Of a stretch of DNA of 37,902 nucleotides, positions 18,802 to 28,652 are shown one piece after another; the stretch's first letter is position 1, and each line of letters opens with the position of its first letter. The position numbers and the translations under genes were made by a program. The notes under the pieces were generated by a model. That model made no database searches, was not told the origin of the DNA, and worked only from the letters and a program-made list of their open reading frames with translations. The stretch covers positions 1 to 37,902 of the forward strand of contig JAHIVO010000008.1 of the NCBI GenBank assembly GCA_018816445.1, given 5' to 3'. Origin of the DNA: Patescibacteria group bacterium. GTDB taxonomy: Bacteria > Patescibacteriota > Patescibacteriia > UBA10025 > JAHIVO01.

Positions 18802-18938
18802 TAAGAATAAAAAATTAGTAAAAACCTTATAAGGATTACTATTAAAAAGTGGGGAAAATTAGACTTTTTATTATACTTGACAAACTCCCTGCTTTTTGAT
18901 ACCTTTTACTAAGCCTTATAGGACTTATTTTTTTATAT

Positions 18939-19160
18939 ATGGAACAAATTTTAAATATCATAATAATCATCTTAGCAGTACTATTGGTAGCCTCCATCTT
19001 GCTACAGAAACGCGGGGCGGGGTTATCAACTGCTTTTGGCGGCGAAGGTAATGTTTACCGGACCAAACGCGGTTTTGAAAAAACCCTGTTCATCGCCACT
19101 ATCGTGTTAAGTGTGCTTTTTTTAAGCGTTGCTTTTGTTAACGTTTTAATCCGCCAATAA
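18939..19160 (+). CDS. secG: Preprotein translocase subunit SecG
   Basis: Two TM, LLQKRGAGLSTAFGGEGNVYRTKRGFEKTLF. Confidence 0.92.
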   Translation: MEQILNIIIIILAVLLVASILLQKRGAGLSTAFGGEGNVYRTKRGFEKTLFIATIVLSVLFLSVAFVNVLIRQ

Positions 19161-19201
19161 TTCTTGTGATAATATTTTCAATAGACACAGTATAAATTAC
19201 A

Positions 19202-21013
19202 ATGATCAAGCGGATTAAAAATATCTTCAAACAAAAAAAATCCAACCCTCAAGAGCCGGTTCAAATTCCCTCAATATTGAATGAGCAGGTTGATTTGGAT
19301 AAGAAATTAGTTTTTTCGCTGGCTAAACAGCGCTTCCCCTCCTGGCAGCAGCTTCAGTATCTGCCCCAATATCTCTCAAAAAAAGAAAAAATTATTATTC
19401 GCACACTGATAGTGCTGACTATAATTTGTGTCGGCTTTTTAATATTTAATTTCTACCAACGGCACGTTATTTATATGCCACGCCAGGGCGGCACTTATAG
19501 TGAAGCTCTGGTCGGCCAGCCAACTTATATAAACCCTATACTGGCACAGAATGATGTTGATCGGGATATAACGAGGCTGACTTACTCTGGTCTATTTAAG
19601 TATAATGAGCATCTTGAACTTGAACCAGATATTGCTACCCATTATGAACTGTCTGAAGATAAAAAAACATACACTATTCATCTTAGACAAAACGTAAAAT
19701 GGCATAATGAAAATTCACTCATAGCTGATGACGTTATTTTCACTTTTGAAACCATTAAAGATACGGACTTTAACAGCCCTTATTACTCTAGCTTCAAAGG
19801 AGTCAGCCTGGAACGTATTGACGACTATACCGTCTCCTTTACCCTAGAAGAGCCCTTTTCCCCATTCCTTTCAAATTTAACTATCGGCATACTGCCAGGC
19901 CATATCTGGGGCGATGTAGCAGCCAGTAATTTCAAATTAGCCGAGTACAACACCAGGCCAATTGGCTCAGGCCCGTTCCAGTTCAAAGAACTGACCAAAG
20001 ACCAGTCTGGCAATATTAAATCCTACGTGCTTGAAACAAATCCAAATTTTTACAATAACCCTCCATATACTGAAAAAATTATATTTAAACTATATGCTGA
20101 CTTTGAATCAGCTTTAAATGCTCTTCAGAACAATAGCGTAGACGGCATAAACTTCATACCCCAAGACTACCGTGATTCACTGGCAAAAAATAAGGATATT
20201 ACTTCATATTCATTGCAGCTGCCGCAATACACCGCCGTATTTTTCAATCAGAAAAATTCATTATTAAAAGATAAGGAATTAAAACAGGCTCTAGCTTTTG
20301 CCACAGACAAACAGCGCATACTGGAAGAAGCACTCCAAGATCAGGGACAGATCATTCAAGCACCCATACTTGAAGGATTCCTGGGATACCATCCTGAAGT
20401 ACAGGTCTATGAATACAATATTGAAAAAGCCGCTCAAATGCTAGACGAGCAGGGCTGGGAAGTGCCCGAAGACGGTGGATTAAGAAAAAAAGGTGATCAA
20501 GAGTTGGCTTTTTCCCTGACCACGGTTGATCAGGTTGAATATTTAAAAACTGCAAATATTTTAAAGGAAGGATGGGAGTCAATTAATATCGGTATTGAAT
20601 TGAAAATTATGAACCCTATGCGGGTTAATAAGGAAATTATTAAGCCTAGAAACTACGAAGCTTTTCTTTATGGAGAAATATTAGGTTCAGACCCCGATCC
20701 TTATCCCTTCTGGCATTCAAGCCAGAGCCTAGCCGGAGGCTTGAATCTTTCTAATTACTATAATAAAGATGTTGACCAACTCCTTGAACAGGCTAGGCAA
20801 ATTGACAACCGTGACGAAAGAATATTAAAATACGTCCATTTCCAGAATATACTGGCTGATGAAATGCCGGCTATCTTTCTTTACAGCCCGTCATACTACT
20901 ATGGAGTGACTAAAGACGTTAAAGGTATTGAACTCACGCGTATCACCATCCCTTCTGACCGATTCAATGGGGTTGAAAACTGGTATATAAAAACTAAGCT
21001 CGGCTGGGAATAA
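19202..21013 (+). CDS. Family 5 extracellular solute-binding (OppA-like) protein with N-terminal TM anchor
   Basis: GGTYSEALVGQPTYINPILAQNDVDRDITRLTYSGLFKYN...; SBP_bac_5 pattern; TM IIIRTLIVLTIICVGFLIFNF. Confidence 0.9.
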   Translation: MIKRIKNIFKQKKSNPQEPVQIPSILNEQVDLDKKLVFSLAKQRFPSWQQLQYLPQYLSKKEKIIIRTLIVLTIICVGFLIFNFYQRHVIYMPRQGGTYSEALVGQPTYINPILAQNDVDRDITRLTYSGLFKYNEHLELEPDIATHYELSEDKKTYTIHLRQNVKWHNENSLIADDVIFTFETIKDTDFNSPYYSSFKGVSLERIDDYTVSFTLEEPFSPFLSNLTIGILPGHIWGDVAASNFKLAEYNTRPIGSGPFQFKELTKDQSGNIKSYVLETNPNFYNNPPYTEKIIFKLYADFESALNALQNNSVDGINFIPQDYRDSLAKNKDITSYSLQLPQYTAVFFNQKNSLLKDKELKQALAFATDKQRILEEALQDQGQIIQAPILEGFLGYHPEVQVYEYNIEKAAQMLDEQGWEVPEDGGLRKKGDQELAFSLTTVDQVEYLKTANILKEGWESINIGIELKIMNPMRVNKEIIKPRNYEAFLYGEILGSDPDPYPFWHSSQSLAGGLNLSNYYNKDVDQLLEQARQIDNRDERILKYVHFQNILADEMPAIFLYSPSYYYGVTKDVKGIELTRITIPSDRFNGVENWYIKTKLGWE

Positions 21014-21024
21014 ATACTTTTTGT

Positions 21025-21111
21025 GCCGAAGTGGTGGAACTGGCAGACACGCACGGTTCAGAGCCGTGTGGGCGCAAGCTCGTGTGGGTTCGACTCCCAC
21101 CTTCGGCACCA
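21025..21111 (+). tRNA. tRNA-Leu (anticodon CAG), CCA encoded
   Basis: GCCGAAGTGGTGGAACTGGCAGACACGCACGGTTCAGAGCCGTGTGGGCGCAAGCTCGTGTGGGTTCGACTCCCACCTTCGGCACCA. Confidence 0.96.
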
Positions 21112-21163
21112 TTATTAGCTTAACTAACAGTCAAACGAAAAATTGACAATAAATAACTAAATT

Positions 21164-22876
21164 ATGAACAGAAAACATCAAATATTAATACAAAAAAAAA
21201 CAAAAAAGTTTACTAACAAATTGCGAATCATTACTTTAGGCGGCCAGGAAGAAGTTGGCCGCAATATGACAGTATTTGAATACGGTCATGATATTGTAAT
21301 CCTTGACATGGGCATTCAATTTCCGGAAGAAGACATGCCGGGCATTGACTACATAATTCCCAATACTGCCTATCTTCAAGGCAAGGAAAAAAACGTCCGT
21401 GGAGTAATTTTTTCACACGGACATCTTGATCATATTGGCGCTGCTCCAATTTTACTTGAAAAGCTGAAAACCCCAACTGTTGTCGGTCGGCCGCTAACCT
21501 TAGCGCTGATCAAAAACCGGATGGAGGATTATAAAAAAGGATCAGCTAAATACCTGAGGTCAATCAATGTAAAATCTGCCCAGCAGGTTATTAAGCTTGG
21601 CCAATTCACAATTAAATTTTTCCCGGTTGACCATTCAATTATGGACGCTATTGGTGTGATAATACAGACGCCCCTTGGTACTATTATTCACCCAGGTGAC
21701 TGGACATATGAAAAAAATCCACTGACCCGCCAGCCCATTACCTACCATCATTTAGCTAAATTACCAAAGCCAACCATACTGATGCTGGAAAGCCTGGGCT
21801 CAACTGCTATGAAGGAGCGCATATCGGAAAGAACAATGTACCAAAATCTTGATCAATTAATCCGTCAGGCGCCAGGCCGCATAATTATAGGCACTTTTTC
21901 CTCACAGCTGGAAAGGATTAAATGGGTCATAGAAAGGGCATCCATACTCGGCAAAAAAATCGCCCTAGACGGTTATAGCATGAAAGTCAACGTTGAAGTG
22001 GCTAAACAGCTTGGTTATATCAAAGTCAAAAAAGGATCATTGATTACAGTTGACCAAATAAATAAATTTCCGGATCGGCGCGTCATAATCATGTGCACTG
22101 GCGCCCAAGGCGAGCCCCGGGCGGTACTCTCAAGAATCATCAGCAAGAACCACCGCTTCATTAAAATTAAAAAGCAGGATACGGTTGTCTTTTCCTCATC
22201 CATCATTCCCGGGAATGAAAGAACTATTCAAAAACTTAAAGATAATTTATACCGTCTTTGCGACAATGTCGTGCACACGGAAATTATGGATGTCCATTCC
22301 AGTGGACATAGCAATGCTCAGGATTTAATCACTGTTGTTAAACAAATAAGGCCCACTTATTTCCTGCCTGTTTATGCTAATCATTACTACCTCAAAGAAG
22401 CGGAAAAATTAGCCATCCGCAATGGTTATCCTAAAAATAATATTTTTATCCTGGATAATGGCTCAGTTTTAGAGCTGGCAAATAATAAAGCCCAAATTCT
22501 CCCTAAGAAAGTACCTTCCCACTATATCTTCGTTGACGGGCTGGGTGTTGGGGACGTATCTAATGTGGTTCTACGAGACCGGCAGCTACTAGCGGGTGAC
22601 GGCATGTTTGTAATCATTGTTACAATTGACTCAAAAACAGGCAATATAATTAATAGCCCAGACATTATCTCGCGCGGCTTTATTTATATGAAAGAAAACA
22701 AAACATTATTAGAGCAGGTGCGGAAAAAAGTAAAACAAATCCTAACAGACAAAGAACCGCGCGCTAAAGCTGATGATGTGTATATAAAAAATAAAATCCG
22801 CGACCAAATCGGACAATTTTTATTCACCAAAACTGAACGCCGCCCCATGGTCATGCCCGTAGTAATAAAAGTATAA
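21164..22876 (+). CDS. rnj: Ribonuclease J (metallo-beta-lactamase/beta-CASP)
   Basis: SHGHLDHIGAAPILL, GDWTYEKNP, HSSGHSNAQDL and LPVYANHYY motifs. Confidence 0.93.
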   Translation: MNRKHQILIQKKTKKFTNKLRIITLGGQEEVGRNMTVFEYGHDIVILDMGIQFPEEDMPGIDYIIPNTAYLQGKEKNVRGVIFSHGHLDHIGAAPILLEKLKTPTVVGRPLTLALIKNRMEDYKKGSAKYLRSINVKSAQQVIKLGQFTIKFFPVDHSIMDAIGVIIQTPLGTIIHPGDWTYEKNPLTRQPITYHHLAKLPKPTILMLESLGSTAMKERISERTMYQNLDQLIRQAPGRIIIGTFSSQLERIKWVIERASILGKKIALDGYSMKVNVEVAKQLGYIKVKKGSLITVDQINKFPDRRVIIMCTGAQGEPRAVLSRIISKNHRFIKIKKQDTVVFSSSIIPGNERTIQKLKDNLYRLCDNVVHTEIMDVHSSGHSNAQDLITVVKQIRPTYFLPVYANHYYLKEAEKLAIRNGYPKNNIFILDNGSVLELANNKAQILPKKVPSHYIFVDGLGVGDVSNVVLRDRQLLAGDGMFVIIVTIDSKTGNIINSPDIISRGFIYMKENKTLLEQVRKKVKQILTDKEPRAKADDVYIKNKIRDQIGQFLFTKTERRPMVMPVVIKV

Positions 22877-22921
22877 GCTAAATACGGTTAAATTATCACT
22901 AGTTAATTTACAACCAACTCT

Positions 22922-22961
22922 CGCCCCGTAAATTGCGAATAAGATGAGTAATTGTACGGGG
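22922..22961 (+). repeat. Palindromic element CCCCGTA...TACGGGG
   Basis: CGCCCCGTAAATTGC..ATTGTACGGGG. Confidence 0.6.
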
Positions 22962-22971
22962 TGGTCATGCC

Positions 22972-23015
22972 TGCTTGCCCCGCGAACCCTGAGCAGGGGC
23001 GAAGGGGAAGCGGGG
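22972..23015 (+). repeat. Composite palindromic element with GCTTG tag
   Basis: gCTTGCCCCGC-GAACCCTGAGCAGGGGCGAAGGGGAA-GCGGGG; includes a CCCTGAGC..GCGAAGGG type palindrome. Confidence 0.6.
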
Positions 23016-23046
23016 TGGTTATAAAAGTTTAAAACCCTCACAATAC

Positions 23047-23075
23047 AAAAAGCCCTGATATATTCAGGGCTTTTT
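23047..23075. terminator. Bidirectional terminator between rnj and surface protein
   Basis: AAAAAGCCCTGA-tatat-TCAGGGCTTTTT. Confidence 0.85.
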
Positions 23076-23091
23076 GGTTTATACTAAACTG

Positions 23092-25107
23092 CTATTCTTT
23101 CGGCTGGACTGGTTTTTTCTTAGCAATAACGAATATCAATATTACTATAACAACTGCCGCGGCTCCAATAATTAACCAGGTGGTAGTAGTAAAACCAGCT
23201 TCTTCTAGAGTATCCGTAATTGTTGAAGTAACTGATGATGAAGAAGTAACCTTGAAACTAACTGCTTCACTTTCACTTATTGCTTCACCGCTGGTGTCGG
23301 TTACGGCCACCTTTACCGTGTGATTACCGGTTTCTAAAGGTCCAGGTAATGTATAAACCCAATACCCCTCATTATTACTTCTGGTTGTAACCACCATCGC
23401 GGCTTCACTGGCAATTTCCAGGGTTACTACAGAATTAGGCGTAGTTGTACCTGTAAAGGTAATTTCATCCGTGTCTTTAAATGATAATGATTGGGTTTCA
23501 TCTTTCAAACCAACCGTGGAACCAACATCTTCAAATTCTATTTTGGTACCGGTAATGTCACTTGGGGTTAATGGCACATCAACCTCAGTAGTCGTGGTTG
23601 CTTCAGGTACATTTTCTTCTAACCAACTGGTTAATCTCTTAATAGGCGTAGCATGGTCCAGATGAAACTGCATTTCGGTACATCTGGGATAGCGTCCCCA
23701 ATTATCATAATAAGCATCATATACTTCACCTAGATACTCATCATTATCGCTGCCTAAAGTAAATAAGCTTTTTACTCTGACAGTATTGTCATCGGACAAA
23801 GTTGTTGAGTATTTACACCCATACTTCTCGTCAATAGTTTCTTCTGCTAACCAATTAGTTAATCTGTCCAAAGGAGTTGAATGATCTAAGTGGAACTGCA
23901 TTTCGGTACATCTGGGATAGCGTCCCCAATTATCATTGTATAAATTATAAACACTTTCTAGGTATGAATCAGTATCACTACCATCAGTAAATAGCGAATT
24001 TACCTTAATTGTATCTTCATCTTGTATGGATGTTGAAAAGCTGCAATCAAAACCTTCATTTAAATAATTAACAGTTGTTCCTACAGGACCTGTATTGGTA
24101 TCAGTTGCAGCTGATCCACTCCCTACAACCCTAAACTCCGGACCCTGAACAGTAAAAGCATCAAAATCTGAAGTTCCAACATTCCACCTTTTTGCCACAT
24201 AAACTGGTCCGGTTGAAGAATGCGAGTTTGTTTCAATAACTATACTTGAATCTGACCATGAAATAATATCCGCACTAAAACAATTAGAATAATTTATTGG
24301 ACTACATCCAATCCCAACTAGTTTTGTAGCAAAATCTGATGCACCAAAATTCTCACCTGATATTGTCACTTCGATCCCATTTGGTCCTTGTGTAGGATTA
24401 ATTGAATTTACCTTTGCTAACCCAGTTGTGGTGAATGATAAAATATCAGATTCAGTTGAATCAGCTTCTTCATAATAACCAAGCATTGTTCCGCTTCGTC
24501 TAGCAGTTGCTTGAATATAATAGGTCGTATTCGGTGTTAAGCCAGAAACAATCCATTTTTGTGTTTGTGCACCACCAATACTGTATATATCCCCGTTAAT
24601 ATTTTCTGGAGCTGTTAAATTTTCTTGAGTAGTGCCAATCATTACACCAGGGAAAGCACTTTTATTCGTTAATGAATGAACATATACTTTATCACTAGCA
24701 ATATCATATATCTCGAATTTATCAAAGCGGAGATTTTGTGACGAGGTTGTAATAGAATATTCCTCAGAAGTAGTTGTATTGCCCTCTAAATCTGTTGCTT
24801 CAATCACATAGTAATAAACTGTTTCATATTCAAGGTCAACATCTCGTGTCCAAACATAGTGAGATGAGGTAGAAGTACTGCTCTCTAATGTATAAATATA
24901 ACTTCCTGAACTTGTTCCAATTTTAACTACACCGGTTGTGCTAACATCAGTATTCCAGCGGAAACTAATGTCATTTAGTGTAACATTTACATCAACATTC
25001 ATAATTTTAGGGCCGGTTTGGGCTTTTACATTTTTAAATTGCACAGCAAAAACCCCTGTCCCAATTACCACCACCAGAGCCAAGCTAATTAATAGCGTTT
25101 TTTTCAT
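23092..25107 (-). CDS. Large surface protein: signal/TM, Fn3-like, IPT/TIG-like, duplicated Cys domain, Ig-like, C-terminal TM
   Basis: N-terminal hydrophobic MKKTLLISLALVVVIGTGVFA, GPNGIEVTISGENFG, two ~75-aa repeats with NWGRYPRCTEMQFHLDH, C-terminal WLIIGAAAVVIVILIFVIAKKK. Confidence 0.75.
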   Translation of the reverse strand: MKKTLLISLALVVVIGTGVFAVQFKNVKAQTGPKIMNVDVNVTLNDISFRWNTDVSTTGVVKIGTSSGSYIYTLESSTSTSSHYVWTRDVDLEYETVYYYVIEATDLEGNTTTSEEYSITTSSQNLRFDKFEIYDIASDKVYVHSLTNKSAFPGVMIGTTQENLTAPENINGDIYSIGGAQTQKWIVSGLTPNTTYYIQATARRSGTMLGYYEEADSTESDILSFTTTGLAKVNSINPTQGPNGIEVTISGENFGASDFATKLVGIGCSPINYSNCFSADIISWSDSSIVIETNSHSSTGPVYVAKRWNVGTSDFDAFTVQGPEFRVVGSGSAATDTNTGPVGTTVNYLNEGFDCSFSTSIQDEDTIKVNSLFTDGSDTDSYLESVYNLYNDNWGRYPRCTEMQFHLDHSTPLDRLTNWLAEETIDEKYGCKYSTTLSDDNTVRVKSLFTLGSDNDEYLGEVYDAYYDNWGRYPRCTEMQFHLDHATPIKRLTSWLEENVPEATTTTEVDVPLTPSDITGTKIEFEDVGSTVGLKDETQSLSFKDTDEITFTGTTTPNSVVTLEIASEAAMVVTTRSNNEGYWVYTLPGPLETGNHTVKVAVTDTSGEAISESEAVSFKVTSSSSVTSTITDTLEEAGFTTTTWLIIGAAAVVIVILIFVIAKKKPVQPKE

Positions 25108-25220
25108 AGTTTCTTTATTTATTTATTAACTAATATTACTTATAAAATAATTATAACACATAAAAATTGAGGCGGTAAATCTTAAATTGCAAAAAAATAT
25201 AATTATGATAAACTAACTTT

Positions 25221-26354
25221 ATGAAACACGTAGTATTATCCGGCATCCAACCGTCAGGGCAACTTCATATTGGCAATTACTTCGGGGCAATCCAGTCCTG
25301 GCTTGAGCTGCAGAAAGACAAAAATAACGACTGTATTTTCCAGATAGTTGACTATCATGCTTTAACCGAAGGCCCGGAGCCTAAAGAACTGGAACAGCGT
25401 ATTTTTGATACGGCTGTCGATTTTCTGGCAGCCGGAGTATCGCCAGCCAAGAGCATTGTCATGCTCCAGTCCATGGTACCTGAACACACTGACCTGGCCT
25501 GGATCTTGAATTGCATTACGCCGGTTTCCTGGCTTGAACGGGTACCTACTTACAAAGAAAAATCAGAACGTTTTGCTCATAACTTAAACATGGGTTTAAT
25601 GGACTACCCCGTGCTTATGGCGGCTGACATACTACTGTATAAAGCAAATATTATCCCGGTGGGCATTGACCAGCTGCCTCATTTAGAAATTACTCGTGAA
25701 ATTGCCAGAAGCTTTAATACCCGCTATGGTAAGACTTTTATAGAACCTAAAGAAAAAATAACACCTACTCCGAAAATTATGAGCCTGACTGACCCAACCA
25801 AAAAAATGAGCAAAAGCCTCGGGCCAAAATCATATATCGCCCTAGCCGACTCTCCAGCTACTATTGAAAATAAAGTCAAATCCATGCCCACTGCCACTGG
25901 CGATGAAAAAGACATTATCAGGGAATTCCTGAAAAATACCAAGGAAGTTAATATTGAATTCAAGGATATGGCCACTGAATATCCGCCTGACAAGGAAATT
26001 AAAGCTGAGCAGGACCTAAGTGCCATTGCCAAACGCCTGGGTGCCAATAAATTCAAGACTTTCATGGCTTTATTTAATTTTTATATGCTACTGTACATCT
26101 TTGCTGAAACAAGTGACAGGAGAAAATTTATTAATCATCTTGAGGATGGCAACATCCACTTTTCAGAATTTAAAACATTGCTGGCTGATAAAATAATAAA
26201 AAATCCGGCCTTAGCGAAATTCCGAAGGCAACGCGCCCAGCTGATAAAAAATCCTAAAGAGATAGAAAATGTGCTTAAACAAGGCAGCGCCAAGGCCAAA
26301 CGCATTGCCCAAAAAAACCTGGTGCAAATAAAGAAAAAAATCGGCTTAGCTTAA
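25221..26354 (+). CDS. trpS: Tryptophanyl-tRNA synthetase
   Basis: SGIQPSGQLHIGNYFGAI and KMSKSLG signatures. Confidence 0.96.
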   Translation: MKHVVLSGIQPSGQLHIGNYFGAIQSWLELQKDKNNDCIFQIVDYHALTEGPEPKELEQRIFDTAVDFLAAGVSPAKSIVMLQSMVPEHTDLAWILNCITPVSWLERVPTYKEKSERFAHNLNMGLMDYPVLMAADILLYKANIIPVGIDQLPHLEITREIARSFNTRYGKTFIEPKEKITPTPKIMSLTDPTKKMSKSLGPKSYIALADSPATIENKVKSMPTATGDEKDIIREFLKNTKEVNIEFKDMATEYPPDKEIKAEQDLSAIAKRLGANKFKTFMALFNFYMLLYIFAETSDRRKFINHLEDGNIHFSEFKTLLADKIIKNPALAKFRRQRAQLIKNPKEIENVLKQGSAKAKRIAQKNLVQIKKKIGLA

Positions 26355-26383
26355 ATTTCTATTGGCAATACATGTATTGACAG

Positions 26384-26412
26384 TCCAATAATATTAAACT
26401 AAGCTTATTTAA
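26384..26412 (+). promoter_or_regulatory. Putative promoter of small ORF
   Basis: TTGACA-N17-TAAGCT upstream of a GGAGG SD. Confidence 0.4.
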
Positions 26413-26444
26413 AATTGAAATGGATCCTTATTGAAGGAGGGCAT

Positions 26445-26618
26445 ATGCTAAAAAAAGGAGAAAAACTCCGCACAGAAGAACATGCTCACACATGGACAGA
26501 CCGGGGTGGGAACACAATCAAATCAACCCTAAAATATAATATTTTTGCTACGAATGACCCTAATATGGTCATGTGGGAAGCAGTGCCATCAAGTGAGAAG
26601 CGTGAGATTGTCCAATAA
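26445..26618 (+). CDS. Small hypothetical protein (57 aa)
   Basis: AAGGAGGgcatATG; MLKKGEKLRTEEHAHTWTDRGGNTIKSTLKYNIFATNDPNMVMWEAVPSSEKREIVQ; track start 26415 lacks an SD. Confidence 0.6.
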   Translation: MLKKGEKLRTEEHAHTWTDRGGNTIKSTLKYNIFATNDPNMVMWEAVPSSEKREIVQ

Positions 26619-26626
26619 TAGCTATC

Positions 26627-26661
26627 AAAAAACGCCACATGTATTGATGGCGTTTTATTTT
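26627..26661 (+). terminator. Intrinsic terminator
   Basis: AAAACGCCA-catgtattga-TGGCGTTTTATTTT. Confidence 0.8.
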
Positions 26662-26681
26662 ATCTTCATAACACATCTAAA

Positions 26682-27254
26682 TCATTTACCAGTATTTACT
26701 TTACCAACGTACTTGCCGGTTTCAGTATTAATTTCTAATAAATCACCCTCTTTAATAAATAAAGGCGTATCAACTACATAATCATTTTCCAGGATAACTT
26801 TCTTAGTCACTGATCCCTGGGCAGTGTCACCGCGAATACCGGGCGGAGACTGCTTAACTTTTAGCTTTATCTTATTGGGTATTTCAATATTAATTGGCTC
26901 ATTATTATAATTTAATACCTCGGCTTCCATATTCTCAAATAAAAATTCTTTCTTATCGCCAATCTGCTCTTCAGTAATAAAAAACTGGTCATACGACTCA
27001 TTGTCCATGAAATAGTAATTACTATCTTCCTTATACAAGTAATTAGCTTTTGAATGCTTAATATCAGCTTGTTCCACTTTTTCCTGGCCTTTAAAGCTTT
27101 CTTCAAGAATTTTCCCGGTTTTAAGGTTTTTAATAGTAGCGCGCATGACTCCCTTGCCGCGGCCCATTTTAACAAAATCATGTTTCATCACTACAAAAGG
27201 GTCTCCTCGGAACGTGATATAGGTGCCGGATTTTATATTATTAATACTGAGCAT
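26682..27254 (-). CDS. efp: Elongation factor P
   Basis: SINNIKSGTYITFRGDPFVVMKHDFVKMGRGKGVMRATIKNLKTG; three-domain EF-P layout. Confidence 0.93.
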   Translation of the reverse strand: MLSINNIKSGTYITFRGDPFVVMKHDFVKMGRGKGVMRATIKNLKTGKILEESFKGQEKVEQADIKHSKANYLYKEDSNYYFMDNESYDQFFITEEQIGDKKEFLFENMEAEVLNYNNEPINIEIPNKIKLKVKQSPPGIRGDTAQGSVTKKVILENDYVVDTPLFIKEGDLLEINTETGKYVGKVNTGK

Positions 27255-27260
27255 AAGTTA

Positions 27261-27512
27261 TTATCTGGTTGTGTATGGGATTAACGCCATTTGCCTGGCC
27301 CGCTTAACAGATTGAGCCAGCTTTCTCTGGTGCTTAGCACATAAGCCGGTCTTTTTTCGCGGCAGAATCTTAGCATAGGACGACAAAAACTTCTGTAAAA
27401 CTTGGGTCTCCTTATAATCCACCTCGCGAATGCCATGTGTACAAAAATGGCATACCCTCATCTTGGCTGTCAGTCTCGGCTGATTTATCTTTGACGAATT
27501 TCTATTGCGCAT
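27261..27512 (-). CDS. rpsR: 30S ribosomal protein bS18
   Basis: CHFCTHGIREVDYKETQVLQKFLSSYAKILPRKKTGLCAKHQRKLAQSVKRARQMALIPYT. Confidence 0.95.
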   Translation of the reverse strand: MRNRNSSKINQPRLTAKMRVCHFCTHGIREVDYKETQVLQKFLSSYAKILPRKKTGLCAKHQRKLAQSVKRARQMALIPYTTR

Positions 27513-27530
27513 TATTTTCTAATAAACTTT

Positions 27531-28007
<477 letters not shown>

Positions 28008-28508
28008 TTATATTTCTTCTTTTAAAATGTCATCAAGTTTTTTATCCAAATCTTCAAGACTGATTTTTGGCTCTGTTGGTTTGGGCTTTTCCGGTTCTGT
28101 CTTTTTTTCAACAACTGCCGGTTTGGCTACTTCCTTTTCTTTTTCTTGCTCTTGCTCTTCTTTGGCAGCAATTTTTTCTTTGATGCGCTGTTCTTTAGCC
28201 AGCTCCTTTTCTGATTTAATGCGCTTCTGCACTAAAGAGTGCCTGATTATTTCCGGCATTAATTTGATGGCTGAGGTAATTTTTTTTATATGCTCGTTCT
28301 CAATTTCAAATTCCATCAGGATATAATTGCAAAATTTCTCGCCATTTATTTCATAAGCAAGCCTTCTGCGTCCCCAATCCTCTAGAGTAACCATAGAACC
28401 TCCGGAATCAGTAATTACTTTTTGGATTTTTTTTACCAACGCTTCATGCGACTTTTCGCCGGCCTTCTTCAAAGAAATTATGAATAATAATTCGTAATTT
28501 TGCAACAT
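28008..28508 (-). CDS. rpsF: 30S ribosomal protein bS6 with C-terminal extension
   Basis: YELLFIISLKKAGEKS..GGSMVTLEDWGRRRLAYEINGEKFCNYILMEFE; followed by ssb and rpsR. Confidence 0.92.
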   Translation of the reverse strand: MLQNYELLFIISLKKAGEKSHEALVKKIQKVITDSGGSMVTLEDWGRRRLAYEINGEKFCNYILMEFEIENEHIKKITSAIKLMPEIIRHSLVQKRIKSEKELAKEQRIKEKIAAKEEQEQEKEKEVAKPAVVEKKTEPEKPKPTEPKISLEDLDKKLDDILKEEI

Positions 28509-28652
28509 ATTAATAATTTATGTAATTTTTAACAATAATTTAGATTAAAAAAAAGCCGTTACTCTCACTCCAACATTACAATCCAGCTTATCATATAGCA
28601 TAAAATATAGCAAGTTCAGGCCAATTTTAGTGGTTTAGCCCATTTCCCTACT

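Noticed and set aside
26912-27181. 89-aa ORF inside efp on the same strand
   Set aside because: Alternate frame of a clear EF-P gene with no independent signals.
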